A stretch of 64,000 bases of DNA from NCBI GenBank assembly GCA_905250075.1, contig CAJNOP010000281.1, positions 1-64,000 of the forward strand, in the 5' to 3' direction. The notes under the pieces were generated by a model. That model was not told the origin of the DNA, searched no databases, and was given only the letters and a program-made list of their open reading frames with translations. Source of the DNA: Rotaria sp. Silwood1 (lineage: Eukaryota > Rotifera > Eurotatoria > Philodinida > Philodinidae). Both the position numbers and the translations under genes were made by a program. Every line of letters starts with the position of its first letter. Positions within the stretch are counted from its first letter, which is position 1. This document shows positions 1-12,281 of the stretch, piece after piece.

Positions 1-1182
1 CTAGACAAAAGCATTGTAATTTGTTTTTATTAATGTAGTACTTAAATCAACTCAACATTTTGACTATTTTCAATATTATTTTTTTACGACAACATTTTCT
101 TTGCTAAGTAAAATTTGTGTTTGATCAGTAAATAATTTGAACGCTAAGTGGAATTATTGAACGACCAGTCGATTTAATCTGTCTCACTAATAAAAATATC
201 TGTTAAGCTAAATAATTAATATACAAGTCATTTTTTTTTTTCGTTATATTAATAAATTGGAATTATTGTTATAAAACAAATTCGATAAGTAAAAATTATT
301 ACTACTAAGTAATTTATGATGAAGACAAAGTGAAATAATCAGAGACAAGATGGATATTCTTTTTTCTGGTGGTATGGAGTATACATTTTGTCTCTCTTGC
401 TTTCCTTCTGTGAGTGTTGACGTGGTACTGTTACATATGTATATTCCACCCATGTTTTCTTTCGTTCTCTCAGGTAGTTTTCCCCTGTTTGAGTTTCTTA
501 TGTTAAATCTAGCACGTTAGACATTTTTCTAGATATCCTATATGATATGTTGGGATGTTCTATATTTTCTAATCTACAAATATCTACTGGTAATATATGT
601 GCTATTGAAAATTTATTTCGATTTGAAAAACAATTGTAAATTTTATCGCAACACAATAATATGAAAGCTCATCAGAAGCGGACGACGGAGTGGAAATCGA
701 CCAGAAAGATATTCAAGAAAAGAAAAGAAAAGAATTCGACATAAATTTCAATGGATAAAGGACAAAAGATTTTTTGATGATGTACTAGCTGAAATGGACA
801 TTAAACAAGAAAAACAATGGGGTCTGTACTATTCTAACAAATCGTTATTAATGCAATAACTACATGATTAAATTTTTTACTTAAATGTTTATATTTCTTT
901 ACTCAACAAAATTTTTTTTATTTACCTAAAGATTTATAATATTTTGCCCAGAAAATCAAACCTTTTCACTTAGAATTTAAATAAAATACTTAGCAAACAT
1001 TGAATTTTTCACTTAGTTTTTATATAAAGTTACTTAGTATTTAAATGGGAGCCTTGGTCTTAGAGTAGAGACGCTCCTTTTGTAATTAATTTATAAAAAA
1101 AAATATTGTAAATAGTCAGAATGTTTAGTTGATGTAAGCACTATGTCAATGAAAACAAATTAAAATACTTTTTTCTAAGTAA
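1..1182. mobile_element. Non-autonomous DNA transposon with long degenerate terminal inverted repeats
   Basis: Bases 1-88 match the reverse complement of about 1,095-1,182 at roughly 80% by eye (for example the block around ATCAACTCAACATTTTGACT at 48-67 against 1,110-1,135). The element may extend left of the window, so no target duplication can be checked. Both subterminal zones are rich in a short repeated motif, CTAAGT(A/G)AA on the left (about 108-310) and its complement TTACTTAG-like on the right (about 870-1,040), typical of transposase-binding repeats. Inside, 728-859 keeps an open frame containing KFQWIKDKRFFDDVLAEMD, possibly a captured exon or a transposase remnant. No complete transposase is present. 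Superfamily unknown. Confidence 0.65.
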
Positions 1183-1881
1183 TCCTAATAAAAACTATTC
1201 ATCATAGCATTAAGTTAATGCTAATACTAATGTGACATCCCTGACCTATGTTTTTACAACGAAAAGGATATAGAAATAGTTTTTTTGTAGTACATAATCT
1301 ATCAGGAACTAATCAAAGATTGGTCCTTAGATATGTTCGTTACAATGATCTAACCTTTATTACTCGAAAATGAAAAATTGATTTTATTCAAAACGATTGA
1401 TATAGTTTTGAAGTTTTTCATTATGTCATTGCTCGTTTGCTTGTCATCTTGATCATTATGGGTACTGTTTTCTAGATTAATGCAGCTCTTTGTGATGAGA
1501 AAAAGCTTTTAATTTCAATGATTGACATGTCGTTTATTATGTTTTCTTTAATCATATCGCATTAGGATGTCTTTATTCTTTTTTTCATTCTCTCTCTTGA
1601 GGAGGCGAAATAATAATGAGTCTGAGCTTTATCACGTCATTTAGATTTCATAATTGTTATAATTTTCTATTTTTCTTCGATTAACTTTCTTTTGGATTTA
1701 AGCAACGTATACCAAAAGACAAACGAAGTAAAAAGCTTTATCGCGTTAGGCTAATCAAACATAAAAAGAAAGACGTTCTGAACGCTTTCAATATTCTAAG
1801 CCGGAAAGGTGTGTTTATTTTCAGCATTAACTAGATTTCGAGATCATCGATTGATATTTTCACATTGAAAAAAGGGAAAAA
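1183..1881. other. Upstream region of the receptor gene, no gene seen
   Basis: AT-rich sequence without a supportable open frame. It presumably holds the promoter and 5' leader of the receptor gene at 1,882, but no clear TATA box was singled out. Confidence 0.4.
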
Positions 1882-3992
1882 ATGTCACTTCATACGGATC
1901 TGGTGTCTTCTCTTACTTATGTCACGATGCAGATCAATCGTCATGGAGCTACATTAATGCTTCTGTTTGGCACGGTTGGTAATCTACTCAACATTTGTGT
2001 ACTAAGCGAAGGTTCTCTCCATGAAAATCCATGTTCAATGTATCTTTCCTGGTCGTCGGTGTTCAGTTTGGTGTTTATTTGGTCAGGATTCTTAACACGA
2101 GTCCTACAAGGGTAAATTACACGTATAAAGCATGTAGTATTTCTCGAGTGGTGAATTTAAAATTTCCAGTAGCCTATTGTTACCGAAAATAGACTTGAGA
2201 TGAATTCCTATTTCGAAAAACTATTTTCCAAGATAAGAAAAACTGAAACGCTCTTCAATTCTTCCGGTTACTTATGTCAATGTCCATCTATGCCTTCTTG
2301 ATTGACAAAAGCTGAGTGATAAATTAGTGTTTTTTTTTCTGATAATTTTGTTATAAGTCGAGATTTTATTAACGAGTTCTGGTTTATAATCTTATCAAGA
2401 CATCCATGGAGAGAAAGAAATCGTTTTCTTTTGTTTGGAATTTCTACGATTATGTAAAAAGACTTGTTTATATTTAGATGATATTTGACTTTCAGTGTCA
2501 CAAATCGTAGAATGATAACAAAAATTAGTGATTAGATAAATAATTATCGAAGAGATGTGAAAAACTGTTACTTGTAAAACTTTATTAAATCTATGCCTTT
2601 TTTCAGCATGATTTCTTTTCTTTCTAAATCGTCAAAATCACTGTAGTATTTACGACATAGATAGTTATCGGTTATAGTCAGAGAGGAAATGAAAAAAGTT
2701 TTATTGAAGTAATATGCACCTTCGCCCGTATAGCTGTATAATCTTTGTAAAGAGGGATGTTTCAAAAGAAAAGGATTTTTGTTTTGAAACTAAATTTTAG
2801 TTATAACGTTAATTGGCCAAACGAAAATCAACCAATGTGTAAAATTCGTCAGTATTTTCTCAACGTCACTTGGGCGATGGGTACTTGGTGTCTTGTTGGA
2901 GCAAATATTGATCGATTCTTATGTAGTCATCATTCAGTTGCTTATCGCCGATTGAGTACACGTCGAACGGCAAAACGTTTTTTGGTCGGAATTTTCATTT
3001 TCTTTGCACTCCTATTTATCGAAGTTACCTATTGTTTTGAAGCAAGTGTTCCTAATGTTCCAGTCGCCTGCTATGGTCGCAATATTCCTTGCCGACTCTT
3101 TAATGATTGGGCAGCTTTATCATTCGATATCGTTTTACCTAGCATTTTTTTAGCCATTTTTGGTTCATTAACTATTCGTAATGTTCGATTAAGAGTTGTT
3201 CATCCAGTAGTGAGTTCAGTTAATTCAAACAACACAAACAATGATAGACTACCGATGCGAAATAATGATCGCAATCTCACTCGAATGTTATTAGTTCAGG
3301 TAAATGACACGTTTTTTTTTCAATCTTTATTTACAGTCGTTTTGTAATGTTCAAATTGTATATCAGACTTAAATCCTGTGACTAATATTCAGTATATATT
3401 AAGAGTAAAAAAACACAAATAACAAAAAAAATCTTCTTGATACTTATCAGTACCTGTTAATTGAAACTGCTCAATTATCTTTTCTTTTTGACATACTTAC
3501 TCTTTTCTAAAGCCCTTGAAAGGAGTCTATATTATTAAAATAGAGGATTTATTGATATGTAGACTTATATCCATGATCTTTTATCAGAGATCTTTGAGAA
3601 TTTTTCTTTGTGTTTGCTTCAATTACTCTTTCGATGGTAAAATTAACTACAAAAAAGCGTGGAAATATTTACAGTTAGCTAATCTTGAACCTATTTCGGC
3701 CAAAGATTGATTATGAACATATTGCTGAATGATTTTCTTTTAGGTATTGATTGTTCTTCTTCTGGATTTACCATTCGGAATTTATCGTCCGTATGCCAGT
3801 CTAACATCGGATCTTTCTAAAAGTAAATATCGCGTAGCTGTCGAAAACTTGTCATATTCTTTGATTGTACTGCTTATCTGTGTCACACATTCAACTTCTT
3901 TTTATTTGTACACACTCACTGGTTCAGTATATCGTGTTGCACTTAAACGTATTGCATCTCGTTTTTTCAATCGAATTCAACCAAGAAGTTAA
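1882..3992 (+). CDS. Rhodopsin-like (class A) G-protein-coupled receptor, 325 aa
   Basis: Three exons read without a break: 1,882-2,111, 2,801-3,299 and 3,744-3,992, with GTAAAT donors and TTTTAG acceptors; the total is divisible by three. Seven hydrophobic segments are visible. TM1 lies near residues 24-42, with GN at 33-34 like the conserved TM1 Asn. TM2 is near 53-75. TM3 carries Cys90 at its top and DRF (114-116) in place of DRY. TM4 is near 137-155. ECL2 has Cys167/Cys174 for the usual disulphide. TM5 is near 183-203. TM6 has LDLPFG with Pro253. TM7 is near 280-300 and ends SFYLYT rather than NPxxY. The third intracellular loop is Asn-rich. This matches the peptide-receptor-like families expanded in rotifers; the ligand cannot be inferred. 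The first intron (689 bp) is long for this window's compact genes. Confidence 0.88.
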
Positions 3993-6013
3993 CATCCAAC
4001 AAACATATAAACCATGTTTACATTGTTATTAAACTCTTTTTGTCTCTTCATTGTCTTTTTTCTTCAATTATTCAACCTTGTCTCTTATTATTGTTTGTGA
4101 GTCTTCTTTGGTCGAATCTTATTTATTTCTTATCTATTACATAATCTCTATCCGTATTTCTCTATCACTTTTAATAAAAATCTCTTCATGAATTTGTGAA
4201 TTCAAAAATCATTCGAAAGAATAATTAATCTAATAAACAATTATTCAATATTAAACTATTCTACCTACTTCGGTTGCCTATTATCATAAATGAATCTGAT
4301 ACAAGATTTCAAAGCAAACGCGGATGTGAAAGAAAGGTCATCATATTGACGTACTTTCTTGCTCAGATGCATGCAGGTGAGCATGCTATGAGAACTATTC
4401 ATTTAATCATCCGTAAACACTGTAATCTATTCTACAGTACTAAAATATACGGCGTCTAGTCAAATTGATCTCGTAGTTATAGAGTACTGAATGAATATTT
4501 TTTATTGCTGTTGCATAAATCATAGAGGTACACAACAGAAACTAGTTCCAAAAAGGAAGAATGATGAGAGACACATCGACATGTAGCAGAAAATAATAGA
4601 AATCCTGGAATTTTCATAGGTCAATCGATGCGACTATATCGAGAACTTTAACACTCAAATTATGCGAGACTTCAGTCTTTTGGGGTTTGTTATCGATGGA
4701 CTTTAACTATTCTCATGTATTCGATGGAGTGAAGTATAGCAATTGGAGAAAAAAATGCGCAACATGGTTATTATAAAGCTACATGATATTTGTTGGAAAA
4801 TTTCTTTTTCTATCTCATTAACAAAGCATGATCAACAAAAGACAGAGTTTCATGATTCTAAGTAATACATAAAAATGATTATCTATTCTATCATAGGAAA
4901 TAGTGAACTAGGACTATTCGATAATTAACGTATGACACACTACAAGATCTTTTCGTAGAAACAAGCAAAGCAAAACGGAATATATCATTTGTATGTTTCA
5001 TCGGAATTCTGTTCGAATAAGATGTTTTCTAATTCACTGACAACATTTAGAATAAACTAAAGGTCAGAGTGTGTTTTCGGAAGCGAAGTATGACTAGTTT
5101 TGATCTCAGTAATTATAAAAAATGACTTTCAGATCATTTCATTCGTTACAAACTCTTAAATTATCTAATACGATCCTTGATCTTAACTTTACTTTGATAC
5201 ATCCTCATCCACATTTTCGACAATGATCATAACCAACGGGTGCAATGTTAGATATTGTCAATGAAGAGCTTTTATTCGAACTGAATACAATTAAAATATT
5301 TTTGACTACTAAAAGCGATTCAATAGAAAATACACAAAAAAGAATTTATCGTTTCTTGCTACGTTCCTCTTAGTGTCGTCGTTGCATATGTCCTTGAGTC
5401 CATTCGGTAACCGTTTGAGAGTTAGCAAGATTGTGTGGATGATAAAGATCAGTATTTCAAGGTTTTTCTTGATAGTTTTTCGAAATCATATCAGGTGTAT
5501 CGCCTTTCAGTACTGCTGGCATATGTTTACCAACTGCACCTTCCTTGGAGGTCATTTCTTAATTGATCCTAAATCATTAAAAAAAAATTCTCAAGAGGAA
5601 ATTTTTTTCATCAATCTAATGCGAATTAGAATATGAAAAATATTTATTTATGTCAAAGTTTCATAGCTTTACAGTTCGAACAAAATGCGAGAAAACAAGT
5701 AGCGCTCGTGTGCACATGTTCGATTCTTGCTTGAAGGAACAAGAAAGATATTCCTTGCAAACTTTGCATGTATCAATGAAGAGCTGTGCCTATCTTCAAG
5801 TATCTTTTGTTGAAGAAAAGTTCGCTCCTTCAACTGCAATGATTGTTTGTATTCATCGAACAATGAACTTTGACTTTATCAGCTATTTTTGCCACTGTTC
5901 TCTTGATCATAGAAATATGATTCGAGAAACCTTGTCCTGAGTAAAATTTATTGCTGATTCGTAATATCAATATATTTCCTATCCTCCTTAAGAACTGAAA
6001 AGAATGCAGTGCA
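3993..6013. other. Intergenic, no supportable gene
   Basis: Two kilobases of AT-rich DNA with several short open frames on both strands (the longest near 5,650-5,940), none with recognisable domains or splice-consistent extension. I treat them as chance frames. Confidence 0.4.
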
Positions 6014-6080
6014 GAGTGGAGTGTGGGTGTGGTAGAAAAGAATACCCATCCACACACTCACACCTCACACTCCAACCCAT
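6014..6080. repeat. Telomere-like palindrome 1
   Basis: A GT/G-rich arm at about 6,015-6,032 (AGTGTGGGTGTGG) is followed after a short AT-rich loop by a C/A-rich arm at about 6,045-6,080 (CACACACTCACACCTCACAC). The arms are imperfect inverted repeats related to TGTGGG/CCCACA. It is one of five such structures in 6-14.6 kb. Confidence 0.6.
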
Positions 6081-6867
6081 CTGACATACAAAGAACTCTG
6101 CAATTATCTGATGGTAATCGAAATCAGCTCATGAGAGACTATAAGATTTGGTAACAGTGAGTGAAACTCAGTAATAATAATCTGTATCTGTTTAGTTGCT
6201 TTTTTTATCGGCTTTTTTGTACAGTCGTAGCCATGTACTTACACTCACGCATGCAATAATATCATCATTATGCGCGAAAAGCAATGAAAAAAAAGAAAAC
6301 GTGAAGCAACACTTCAGATAGCATCCACGAGTAATTCATTTGGTTTAAAAAAAAACACTTCTTTTCAGCAGAAGTCATAAAGAGTTGCATCTTAATTATT
6401 CGTTTTCATCTTTTCAAAATAGAGAATGCAATCGAAAAAAGTATAGAATGTCACGTTTTAGGTTCTTTAACACATTATGTTTACTGTTCACAAAAAATAG
6501 AACACGGTTTTCACAATTATGACTGACATTGTAATTTATTTCTATAATCTATAGTCTTTCTTTCTTGGTTTATCAGTCTGCATTCTATCAAATAAACGAA
6601 GAATAATCTGTCTATTCTTGATTGAAATTTTACGCCTATGGGTATGGCTTTCTTATTCTTAATCTACATTCATGCCCCTGGAGTTACTATGAAAGTACAT
6701 TCGGGTTCACTGTAAAAAGCAATCTCTTGCTTTCATATTCCTTCTGATAGGAATAACTATCTCTTGAAAAAAACCTTTGCCAAAGGTTCTCATGATAAAT
6801 CTGCAACAAGAGAACAAAATTTTTTTGATAGATGTGAAAAATCTTAAATCAAAATAGTTTGACTAAT

Positions 6868-8292
6868 TTAATTTTGTGACCAAAGTTCTAGCGTACTATC
6901 ATGTCGAATACCGTACTCTGCTAACTTTCGACCCTCGTGAAGTTCACTTCCGGCGAAAATCAGCTTTTGTTCATGAAAGGGAATGTGTGCTCGTTGATAA
7001 ACTTTCGCTTTGACATTTTGAATAGTATCACTTGATCGCACTACCAACGTAATAGTTTCTTCAGTTAATCTTTTGACATAGATTCGCATGGTATCAGAAA
7101 TAACGAACTCCAATATGCTTTCACGTCCAATATTATAGTCTAATAAAATTCGATCATTTTCAAGTTTAATGTTAGCAAAAAACAGTTATTTTTTATGTTC
7201 TGCAAGGTCAATTTTTTTCTGTACATCTGCGATGAAGTCACTCGAGTGCACTATCAATGTAAGAATTTTCCCAGCCTTTCTTTTGACATAGATTTGTATT
7301 TCGTCAGGGATAAATAAATGTAATGTGTTTCTCTTTTGAATACTATAATCTGATAAGGTTTTATCATCTCCACGTTGTCTACCATCACAAACCAATCACT
7401 GACAATCAGCTCTGATATATTCTATATCTTTAATTTTTTCAATAATTGGATGCAGGACCTCGAGGGAGAAGAAACACCGTGCTACCATCATCTATATCGT
7501 AGTCTGATAAGGTTCGATGATTTTCAAGAAATTTTCCTTCGAATAAAATAAAATGATATTTCTCAACTCAATCCAAACAAGAAATGAATTTTGGCACTTT
7601 TTTGAATATTGTAATCTGATAAAGTTCGTCTATCTTCAAGTTTTCCACTGACAGATAACAATTTTTGTGGATATGGAGAGATCAATATTTCATCTTCAAT
7701 CTTTGCTTTGACATATTCGAATGTATCACTTGGCTTCAGTTTCAATACAAAAGTTTCTTTAGTCAATGTTTCGAAAATAATCGGCATGCCTTCAGAGAGT
7801 CAAACTACAAAATGAACTGTGCTTTCATTTATAATATCGTAGTCTGATATGGTTCTATCATTTTTAAGTTCTTCACCATTAAAAATCAATCGCTGTTGAT
7901 CAGGCGGAACACCTTCTTCATCTTCGAATTTTCGTTTTCACATTTTCGATGGTATCGCTCGGCTCTACTTCCTTTTTAATAGTTCTAGCCCAACCATGTT
8001 TGACAAAGATTTGTATGCCTCCATAAAGAGGATAAACAATATGCAATATTGCTCCTGTCTTGACATGATAATCATTCAGGGTGTTTCGATCTAACAAACG
8101 CTTTCTAGCAAAAAGTAATCTTGATTCTTCAATTAAACATTTTCTTATATTTCTGATTTTTTTCTTGATATTTTCGAACGTTTCAGATAGTTCAGTATTA
8201 ATCATCAATGTGTCACCTGTCAGCATTTTTACATAAATAAAATTTAAGTCATTGTTAATAGAACGATCATGTTCGGCCAATGCAGAATTCAT
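6868..8292 (-). pseudogene. Decayed tandem ubiquitin-like (polyubiquitin-type) gene, about seven units
   Basis: Reading down the minus strand, about seven ubiquitin-fold units can be followed. Unit 1 (from 8,292, residues IYVKMLTGDTL to HIVYPLYGG) keeps a C-terminal GG. Unit 2 begins IQIFVKHGWARTIK and matches ubiquitin closely ([15 protein letters not shown], then [11 protein letters not shown]), but the frame shifts by one base near 7,925. Unit 3 (about 7,797-7,563, PIIFETLTKETF to LSDYNIQKSAKIHF) follows an in-frame stop. Unit 4 keeps only its C-terminal half (LENHRTLSDYDIDDGSTVF). Unit 5 has an internal stop before VCDGRQRGDDKTLSDYS. Unit 6 runs IQIYVKRKAGKILTL and is interrupted near 7,186. 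Unit 7 (7,089-6,868) is intact and ends HDSTLELWSQN. Several stops and shifts in one array indicate a broken host gene. Short undetected introns could explain one or two interruptions but not all. Later units lack the GG needed for conjugation. Confidence 0.75.
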
Positions 8293-10385
8293 ATCCAGTA
8301 TTATAAAAGATAAATAATTGAGACTTACTGAAATGATGACACGAGCTCCATGAATAATGAACTGCTGAGACAGTACTCGAAAGATTTTACTTCGATATGT
8401 TATTATTCGTGATCAACTGATATTAAATATATCATAGGAATAACAACAAAACTCAGAGGAGAACTCACGAAAGTCTTGCGTTAGGAGGCTCATTGAATTT
8501 GAGCAAGGAGATTTTTTAGATTAATGGAGATCACATCTTGAAATTCTTTTCTCACATTCAGTAGAGTGATTATGACCGAATCAGTAGAAAATTTCAAATC
8601 ATTATATCTCAAGGTAGACATCTATTTAACAAAATAGAATTGTAGTGGCGGAATTTAAGAAACAAGACTAATTAAATTTTAATTCAAAATAATTTTTCTG
8701 TACTTTTTGTTTGTCATAAAAGATACGAAGAAGATCAATTAAAAAGTCAAGAAGAATAGAGAATAGTGATGGCAGAAAAAAAACATCAGGAGCGATCATG
8801 AATTTAGGATGCTTCTTCTTATGGTCTATAGCTTTGCAGGAACTTTTTTTACTAGTCAATATATATAAAAATTAGGTGAATTGGTAGATAAAATCAAGTT
8901 GATATTCTCAATAAAAAGCACATGTTTCTCATTCGTAAAAGCTACAAAGCCTAGAACAAGAATTATGTTTGACATGTTATTGTTTATTCTCATTGCCAGT
9001 GCATTTGAAGCAGGTCGTAAAAACTATAGTAATTTTTTCATGATTCTCGCAGTTTAGTTTCCTTTATAAAGAATTTTACACTTATTCTAGAATATGCTTC
9101 GACGTGCGAGAAGAATTAAAAATATTCGACGGTGAGTCAAATTTGAAGCCTTTTTCCAATATGAAGACAGAAATTAAGTTCTTGGTTCTATCTCAGAGTA
9201 ACAAGAAAATCCATGAAACGTCAGAGATCTGATTTGGGCAACAATTTAATAGATTTTTCGCCAATGCGAAAAAGTCTCCTTTCGAAAATACTCCAAAATG
9301 TGAAATTAGACAAAGAGATTTCTATATAATGTGATATTCAAGTGAGCTGTAACTTCTAGTCGCACGAATTTATATGCATTTTACCAGTTGATATTGTCTA
9401 TATAAATTTGGTATTGATAAAGTTTTTTTCAAAAATCACGATACTTTACAGAAAGACTGAAATACGTAGAAATTTTTTTATATGCAAAGCGGCTCCTGTT
9501 AGTTGTAGTACAAAACAGAAGAGATACTAAACACTCCTTTGTAGTACAACTCCTCGAAAAGCAGATGATGCATGGTTCAATTTCTTGCGAAGAGAAATTA
9601 TTCTTTTGTTTCATTCTGTCGTCATTCAATCTCGTTGCTATCTTGCTGATAACAGAGTATCATAATATGTGAGATTGAAAAATATAAAGAAAAAGAGAAA
9701 AAAAGACATACCAACTTTCTCTAACGTAGAATTATCTAAAAAACTAATATCTTGAGCAAGTACTAGAATTCAGCTATCAATACTGAAAACAAAAACATTT
9801 TATGGAGAAAAGTTTTTTACAAGTTATTTATTTGAAGTACTGTAATCTTTCCTGATCACTTTCGATCAAAAAACTAAACAGCTTTTCTTACTTCATATTG
9901 TGAAAGAGTAGAACAAGTCTAGTTCTAACTGATCGTTTTTGATACTTTTAAAATAGGTAAAAAGATGACCAGATATTTTTTTCGAAAATTTTCTCTCATT
10001 CATTCATTCTTACACAGGCATAATGAAAAAAAACACTGTATAGCATCTCTGAAATAAAATTAGAGCTGAAGAAATTATTATAAAAACGTTTGATAAACAT
10101 ATTAACGTCTTCATGTACAATAGTTAACTTGCAATAATTATCTAGAGTGGCACTCTGATTTAACTTACTTTGATGAAATGGAAATAATATTATTACTTGA
10201 GTTTTTTTTTCTTAAGACTGTATGATGTGCGAGCATATGATATGAAAAAAAACAAAATATGATATTCATGCTTCTACACATATTTGTGACGTATTATTTA
10301 CTTGGAAGAAAAAGAAAGCGTTCCATCCTTCCAATATGAAAAACTGTTTACCTCCTACCTTGCAAGTTTCATATTGAAATACTAC
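8293..10385. other. Intergenic, no supportable gene
   Basis: AT-rich DNA on both strands without a recognisable domain. A short frame at 8,968-9,054 (MFDMLLFILIASAFEAG) resembles a signal peptide, but no continuation was found. Confidence 0.35.
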
Positions 10386-10394
10386 CGTTGTCAA

Positions 10395-10660
10395 TGAAAG
10401 AGTGCCGGTGTGGCCGTGGCTGTCAGTGGAATGCTGTGTGGGTATGCTATGAAAAAAATACGGAACCAAAAAGGTTCTTGTGCGCTCTAAGAAACTTGAA
10501 AAAAAGTTCCGATTTCGTTGCAAAAGTGGTTTCGTACGGTACCATTTTTTTCAGAGTGAGTGTGACTGTGAGTGTGGATGTAGGTAATCACTTGAGCGAG
10601 ACTCAGATCCACGCCCCATACTTCACACCTACACACCCCATCTACATCCACATCCTTCGT
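10395..10660. repeat. Telomere-like palindrome 2
   Basis: GT-rich tracts at about 10,398-10,445 and 10,553-10,585 (AGTGTGACTGTGAGTGTGG) precede a C/A-rich tract at about 10,600-10,655 (CACACCCCATCTACATCC). The last two tracts are imperfect inverted repeats of each other. The order is G-rich then C-rich, as in the other four structures. It abuts the 3' end of the cupin gene. Confidence 0.5.
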
Positions 10661-10716
10661 TACAGCATACTTAATACTCGGTTTAGATCATCATTCCTCG
10701 GATAACTTATAATAGA

Positions 10717-11385
10717 TCACTGTGCGTGTTGATTATGTATTATTTGATTGTCCTTCCAGTTAGGTCCTATTAGTTCTTTTAAAAATTCTTCTGTACACCA
10801 TTCTTCTTTTCCAACATATTTGTCAAGAAACGATTGTCCGGCTCCGATGTTGCATCGATCACATGACCATTCTGGTGTAAGAACGCTGATGATGAAAGCA
10901 AATCCATGCTTCCCATGTCGTAATTTTAACGCTTTCGAAGCAATCGTTCCTGGACTTGTAATTACGGGTACTTCTCCAGCAGTATAATCATGACCTAAGA
11001 TTTTATGTTCCACATGACCGTCATCATAAAATAAGTAATAATCCACACTATCTCCTTCAACTAATATGTGCAAATCATCGGTATAATCCAGTGAATGTAA
11101 ATAGTTGTATGCTAATTGTGGTTTATTCGGAAATAAATCTGTCAACATATAATAAATATTACTGTGAGCACGCAATGTTGAGTTTGATGGACGGGATGGT
11201 ATCGATATCTCTAAAGAAGAGTTCTCGATAATTTGAAATAAACCACTTTCCAAAGGTAATTCGATCAGATTAAATCTTTCAATTATGCTGTTCATCCTAT
11301 TAACACACTCATTACTGTCTAAAGATGTTGCATCGCAATGTGTTTTGACATATCCAAGGTTAGGAGTAGTAGATGTCGAAGTCAT
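10717..11385 (-). CDS. DUF985 / cupin_5 family protein
   Basis: The frame is open from 11,517 to the stop at 10,717-10,719 (266 aa). The Met at 11,385 (SMTSTSTT context, residue 45 of the long form) is the more likely start of a soluble protein, giving 222 aa; the upstream 44 residues are hydrophobic and could instead be a signal anchor. The region from FNLIELPLESGLFQII onward follows the DUF985 plan. It has the typical IYYMLT strand, then a segment matching the family's SDEIWHFYAGDPLEL region (TDDLHILVEGDSVDYYLF), a DGHVEHKILGHD turn, PVITSPGTIASKA, and the closing FAFIISVLTPEW strand. These proteins form small beta-barrels of the cupin superfamily, and some relatives have been proposed to be sugar epimerases. 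The His/Glu set of the catalytic cupins is not obvious here, so no reaction is claimed. The two Cys after TPEWS (CDRC) are unusual. Confidence 0.7.
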   Translation of the reverse strand: MTSTSTTPNLGYVKTHCDATSLDSNECVNRMNSIIERFNLIELPLESGLFQIIENSSLEISIPSRPSNSTLRAHSNIYYMLTDLFPNKPQLAYNYLHSLDYTDDLHILVEGDSVDYYLFYDDGHVEHKILGHDYTAGEVPVITSPGTIASKALKLRHGKHGFAFIISVLTPEWSCDRCNIGAGQSFLDKYVGKEEWCTEEFLKELIGPNWKDNQIIHNQHAQ

Positions 11386-11894
11386 CGAAATGAAATAATT
11401 ATAGATAACAAAACGAAGGTACACCTGTATAGTGTAAGATAAAAAAAGCATAAAAAGACACCAATGATATACTGAAGCAAACAGAGAAGAAAGTAGCATG
11501 TTTATTGGTGGATTCAAAAATAAATGGGATTTACTATCGATAGGTTCTACTCACCAACGTAGTTAGTCTGATAAAAGCAAAATGGTGATCACAAGAGACT
11601 GAAAGAATCAAGTAAATTGTATAAAGTAAAAAAATTAACGATTGCCTAGGAAATCCTTTAACGACAGATAAATACAGCAGAAAGAGCAATAAGAACAAAA
11701 GGATCCAATTGCATGCGTCCTCTACATCAACCAGAATATGAGTGAAATCCGCAAGAACAACATAAAGACATCCCTTTTTATATTGCTTACCATTTAAGCT
11801 GATTGTTTTTTCAATGTGGACATTTACAATCAATATTAGATCTAATTAATTCCAAGTCCTATCTTACTAAATATCAAGAGAGTCAAAGCGATGC

Positions 11895-11996
11895 CACGGA
11901 GGGGGTCGGGTGGCTGTGGGTGTGTTTAATCTTCGCACACAATTACGCCTACACGTATCCATCCGCACCCCACACTCACACCCGACCCCTCTGAAA
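11895..11996. repeat. Telomere-like palindrome 3
   Basis: The left arm GGGGTCGGGTGGCTGTGGGT (about 11,901-11,920) mirrors the right arm CCCACACTCACACCCGACCC (about 11,969-11,988). The symmetry continues outward to a GATGC/GCATC pair at about 11,890-11,894 and 11,997-12,001. The loop is about 45 bp. This is the cleanest of the five palindromes. Confidence 0.7.
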
Positions 11997-12135
11997 CGCA
12001 TCATCCTTGTTTTTGAAAAAATGGAGTAAAAGAGAAAAAATATGATTACCAACTTTTAATTGGTAGTATGCAAGATGCACCAGCTTGACATCAAACACAA
12101 TCAGTACAATAAAAGCAACAAATAAAGTCATAAAA

Positions 12136-12214
12136 GAGGGTATGGGTGCGGATGTGAATGTGTTTGTAGAACTAATATTAATACAGACTTCACTCACACT
12201 TTCACCCTCAAGAT
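12136..12214. repeat. Telomere-like palindrome 4
   Basis: The left arm AGGGTATGGGTGCGGATGTG (about 12,137-12,156) faces the right arm CACTCACACTTTCACCCTC (about 12,191-12,209). The arms are more diverged than in the neighbouring copy. Confidence 0.5.
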
Positions 12215-12281
12215 TAAGCACTAGTCTATGCCGTTTTCTTGGAGATCGTGCTGATTTTCGCAACATGCGTGAGACTATCAT

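Larger units (their letters stand above)
11534..12281 (-). other. Possible membrane-protein exons or decayed gene upstream of the cupin gene
   Basis: Minus-strand frames at 12,281-11,976 (basic start MIVSRMLRKSARSPRK, then a hydrophobic stretch FMTLFVAFIVLIVF) and 11,833-11,534 (hydrophobic WILLFLLLFLLYLSV) could be exons of a membrane protein. Telomere-like palindromes 3 and 4 lie between or within them. No splice model joined them convincingly, and no family was recognised. Confidence 0.2.

Noticed and set aside
5650-6057. Overlapping frames on both strands near 5.7-6.0 kb
   Set aside because: No recognisable domain, no splice-consistent extension, and both strands are open about equally.
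8968-9054. Short secreted peptide starting MFDMLLFILIASAFEAG
   Set aside because: Only one short frame, with no downstream exon or conserved features.
11890-12001. Palindrome 3 as an hAT element (right end reads CAGAGGGG inverted)
   Set aside because: No 8-bp target duplication could be aligned, and symmetry extends past the supposed ends.
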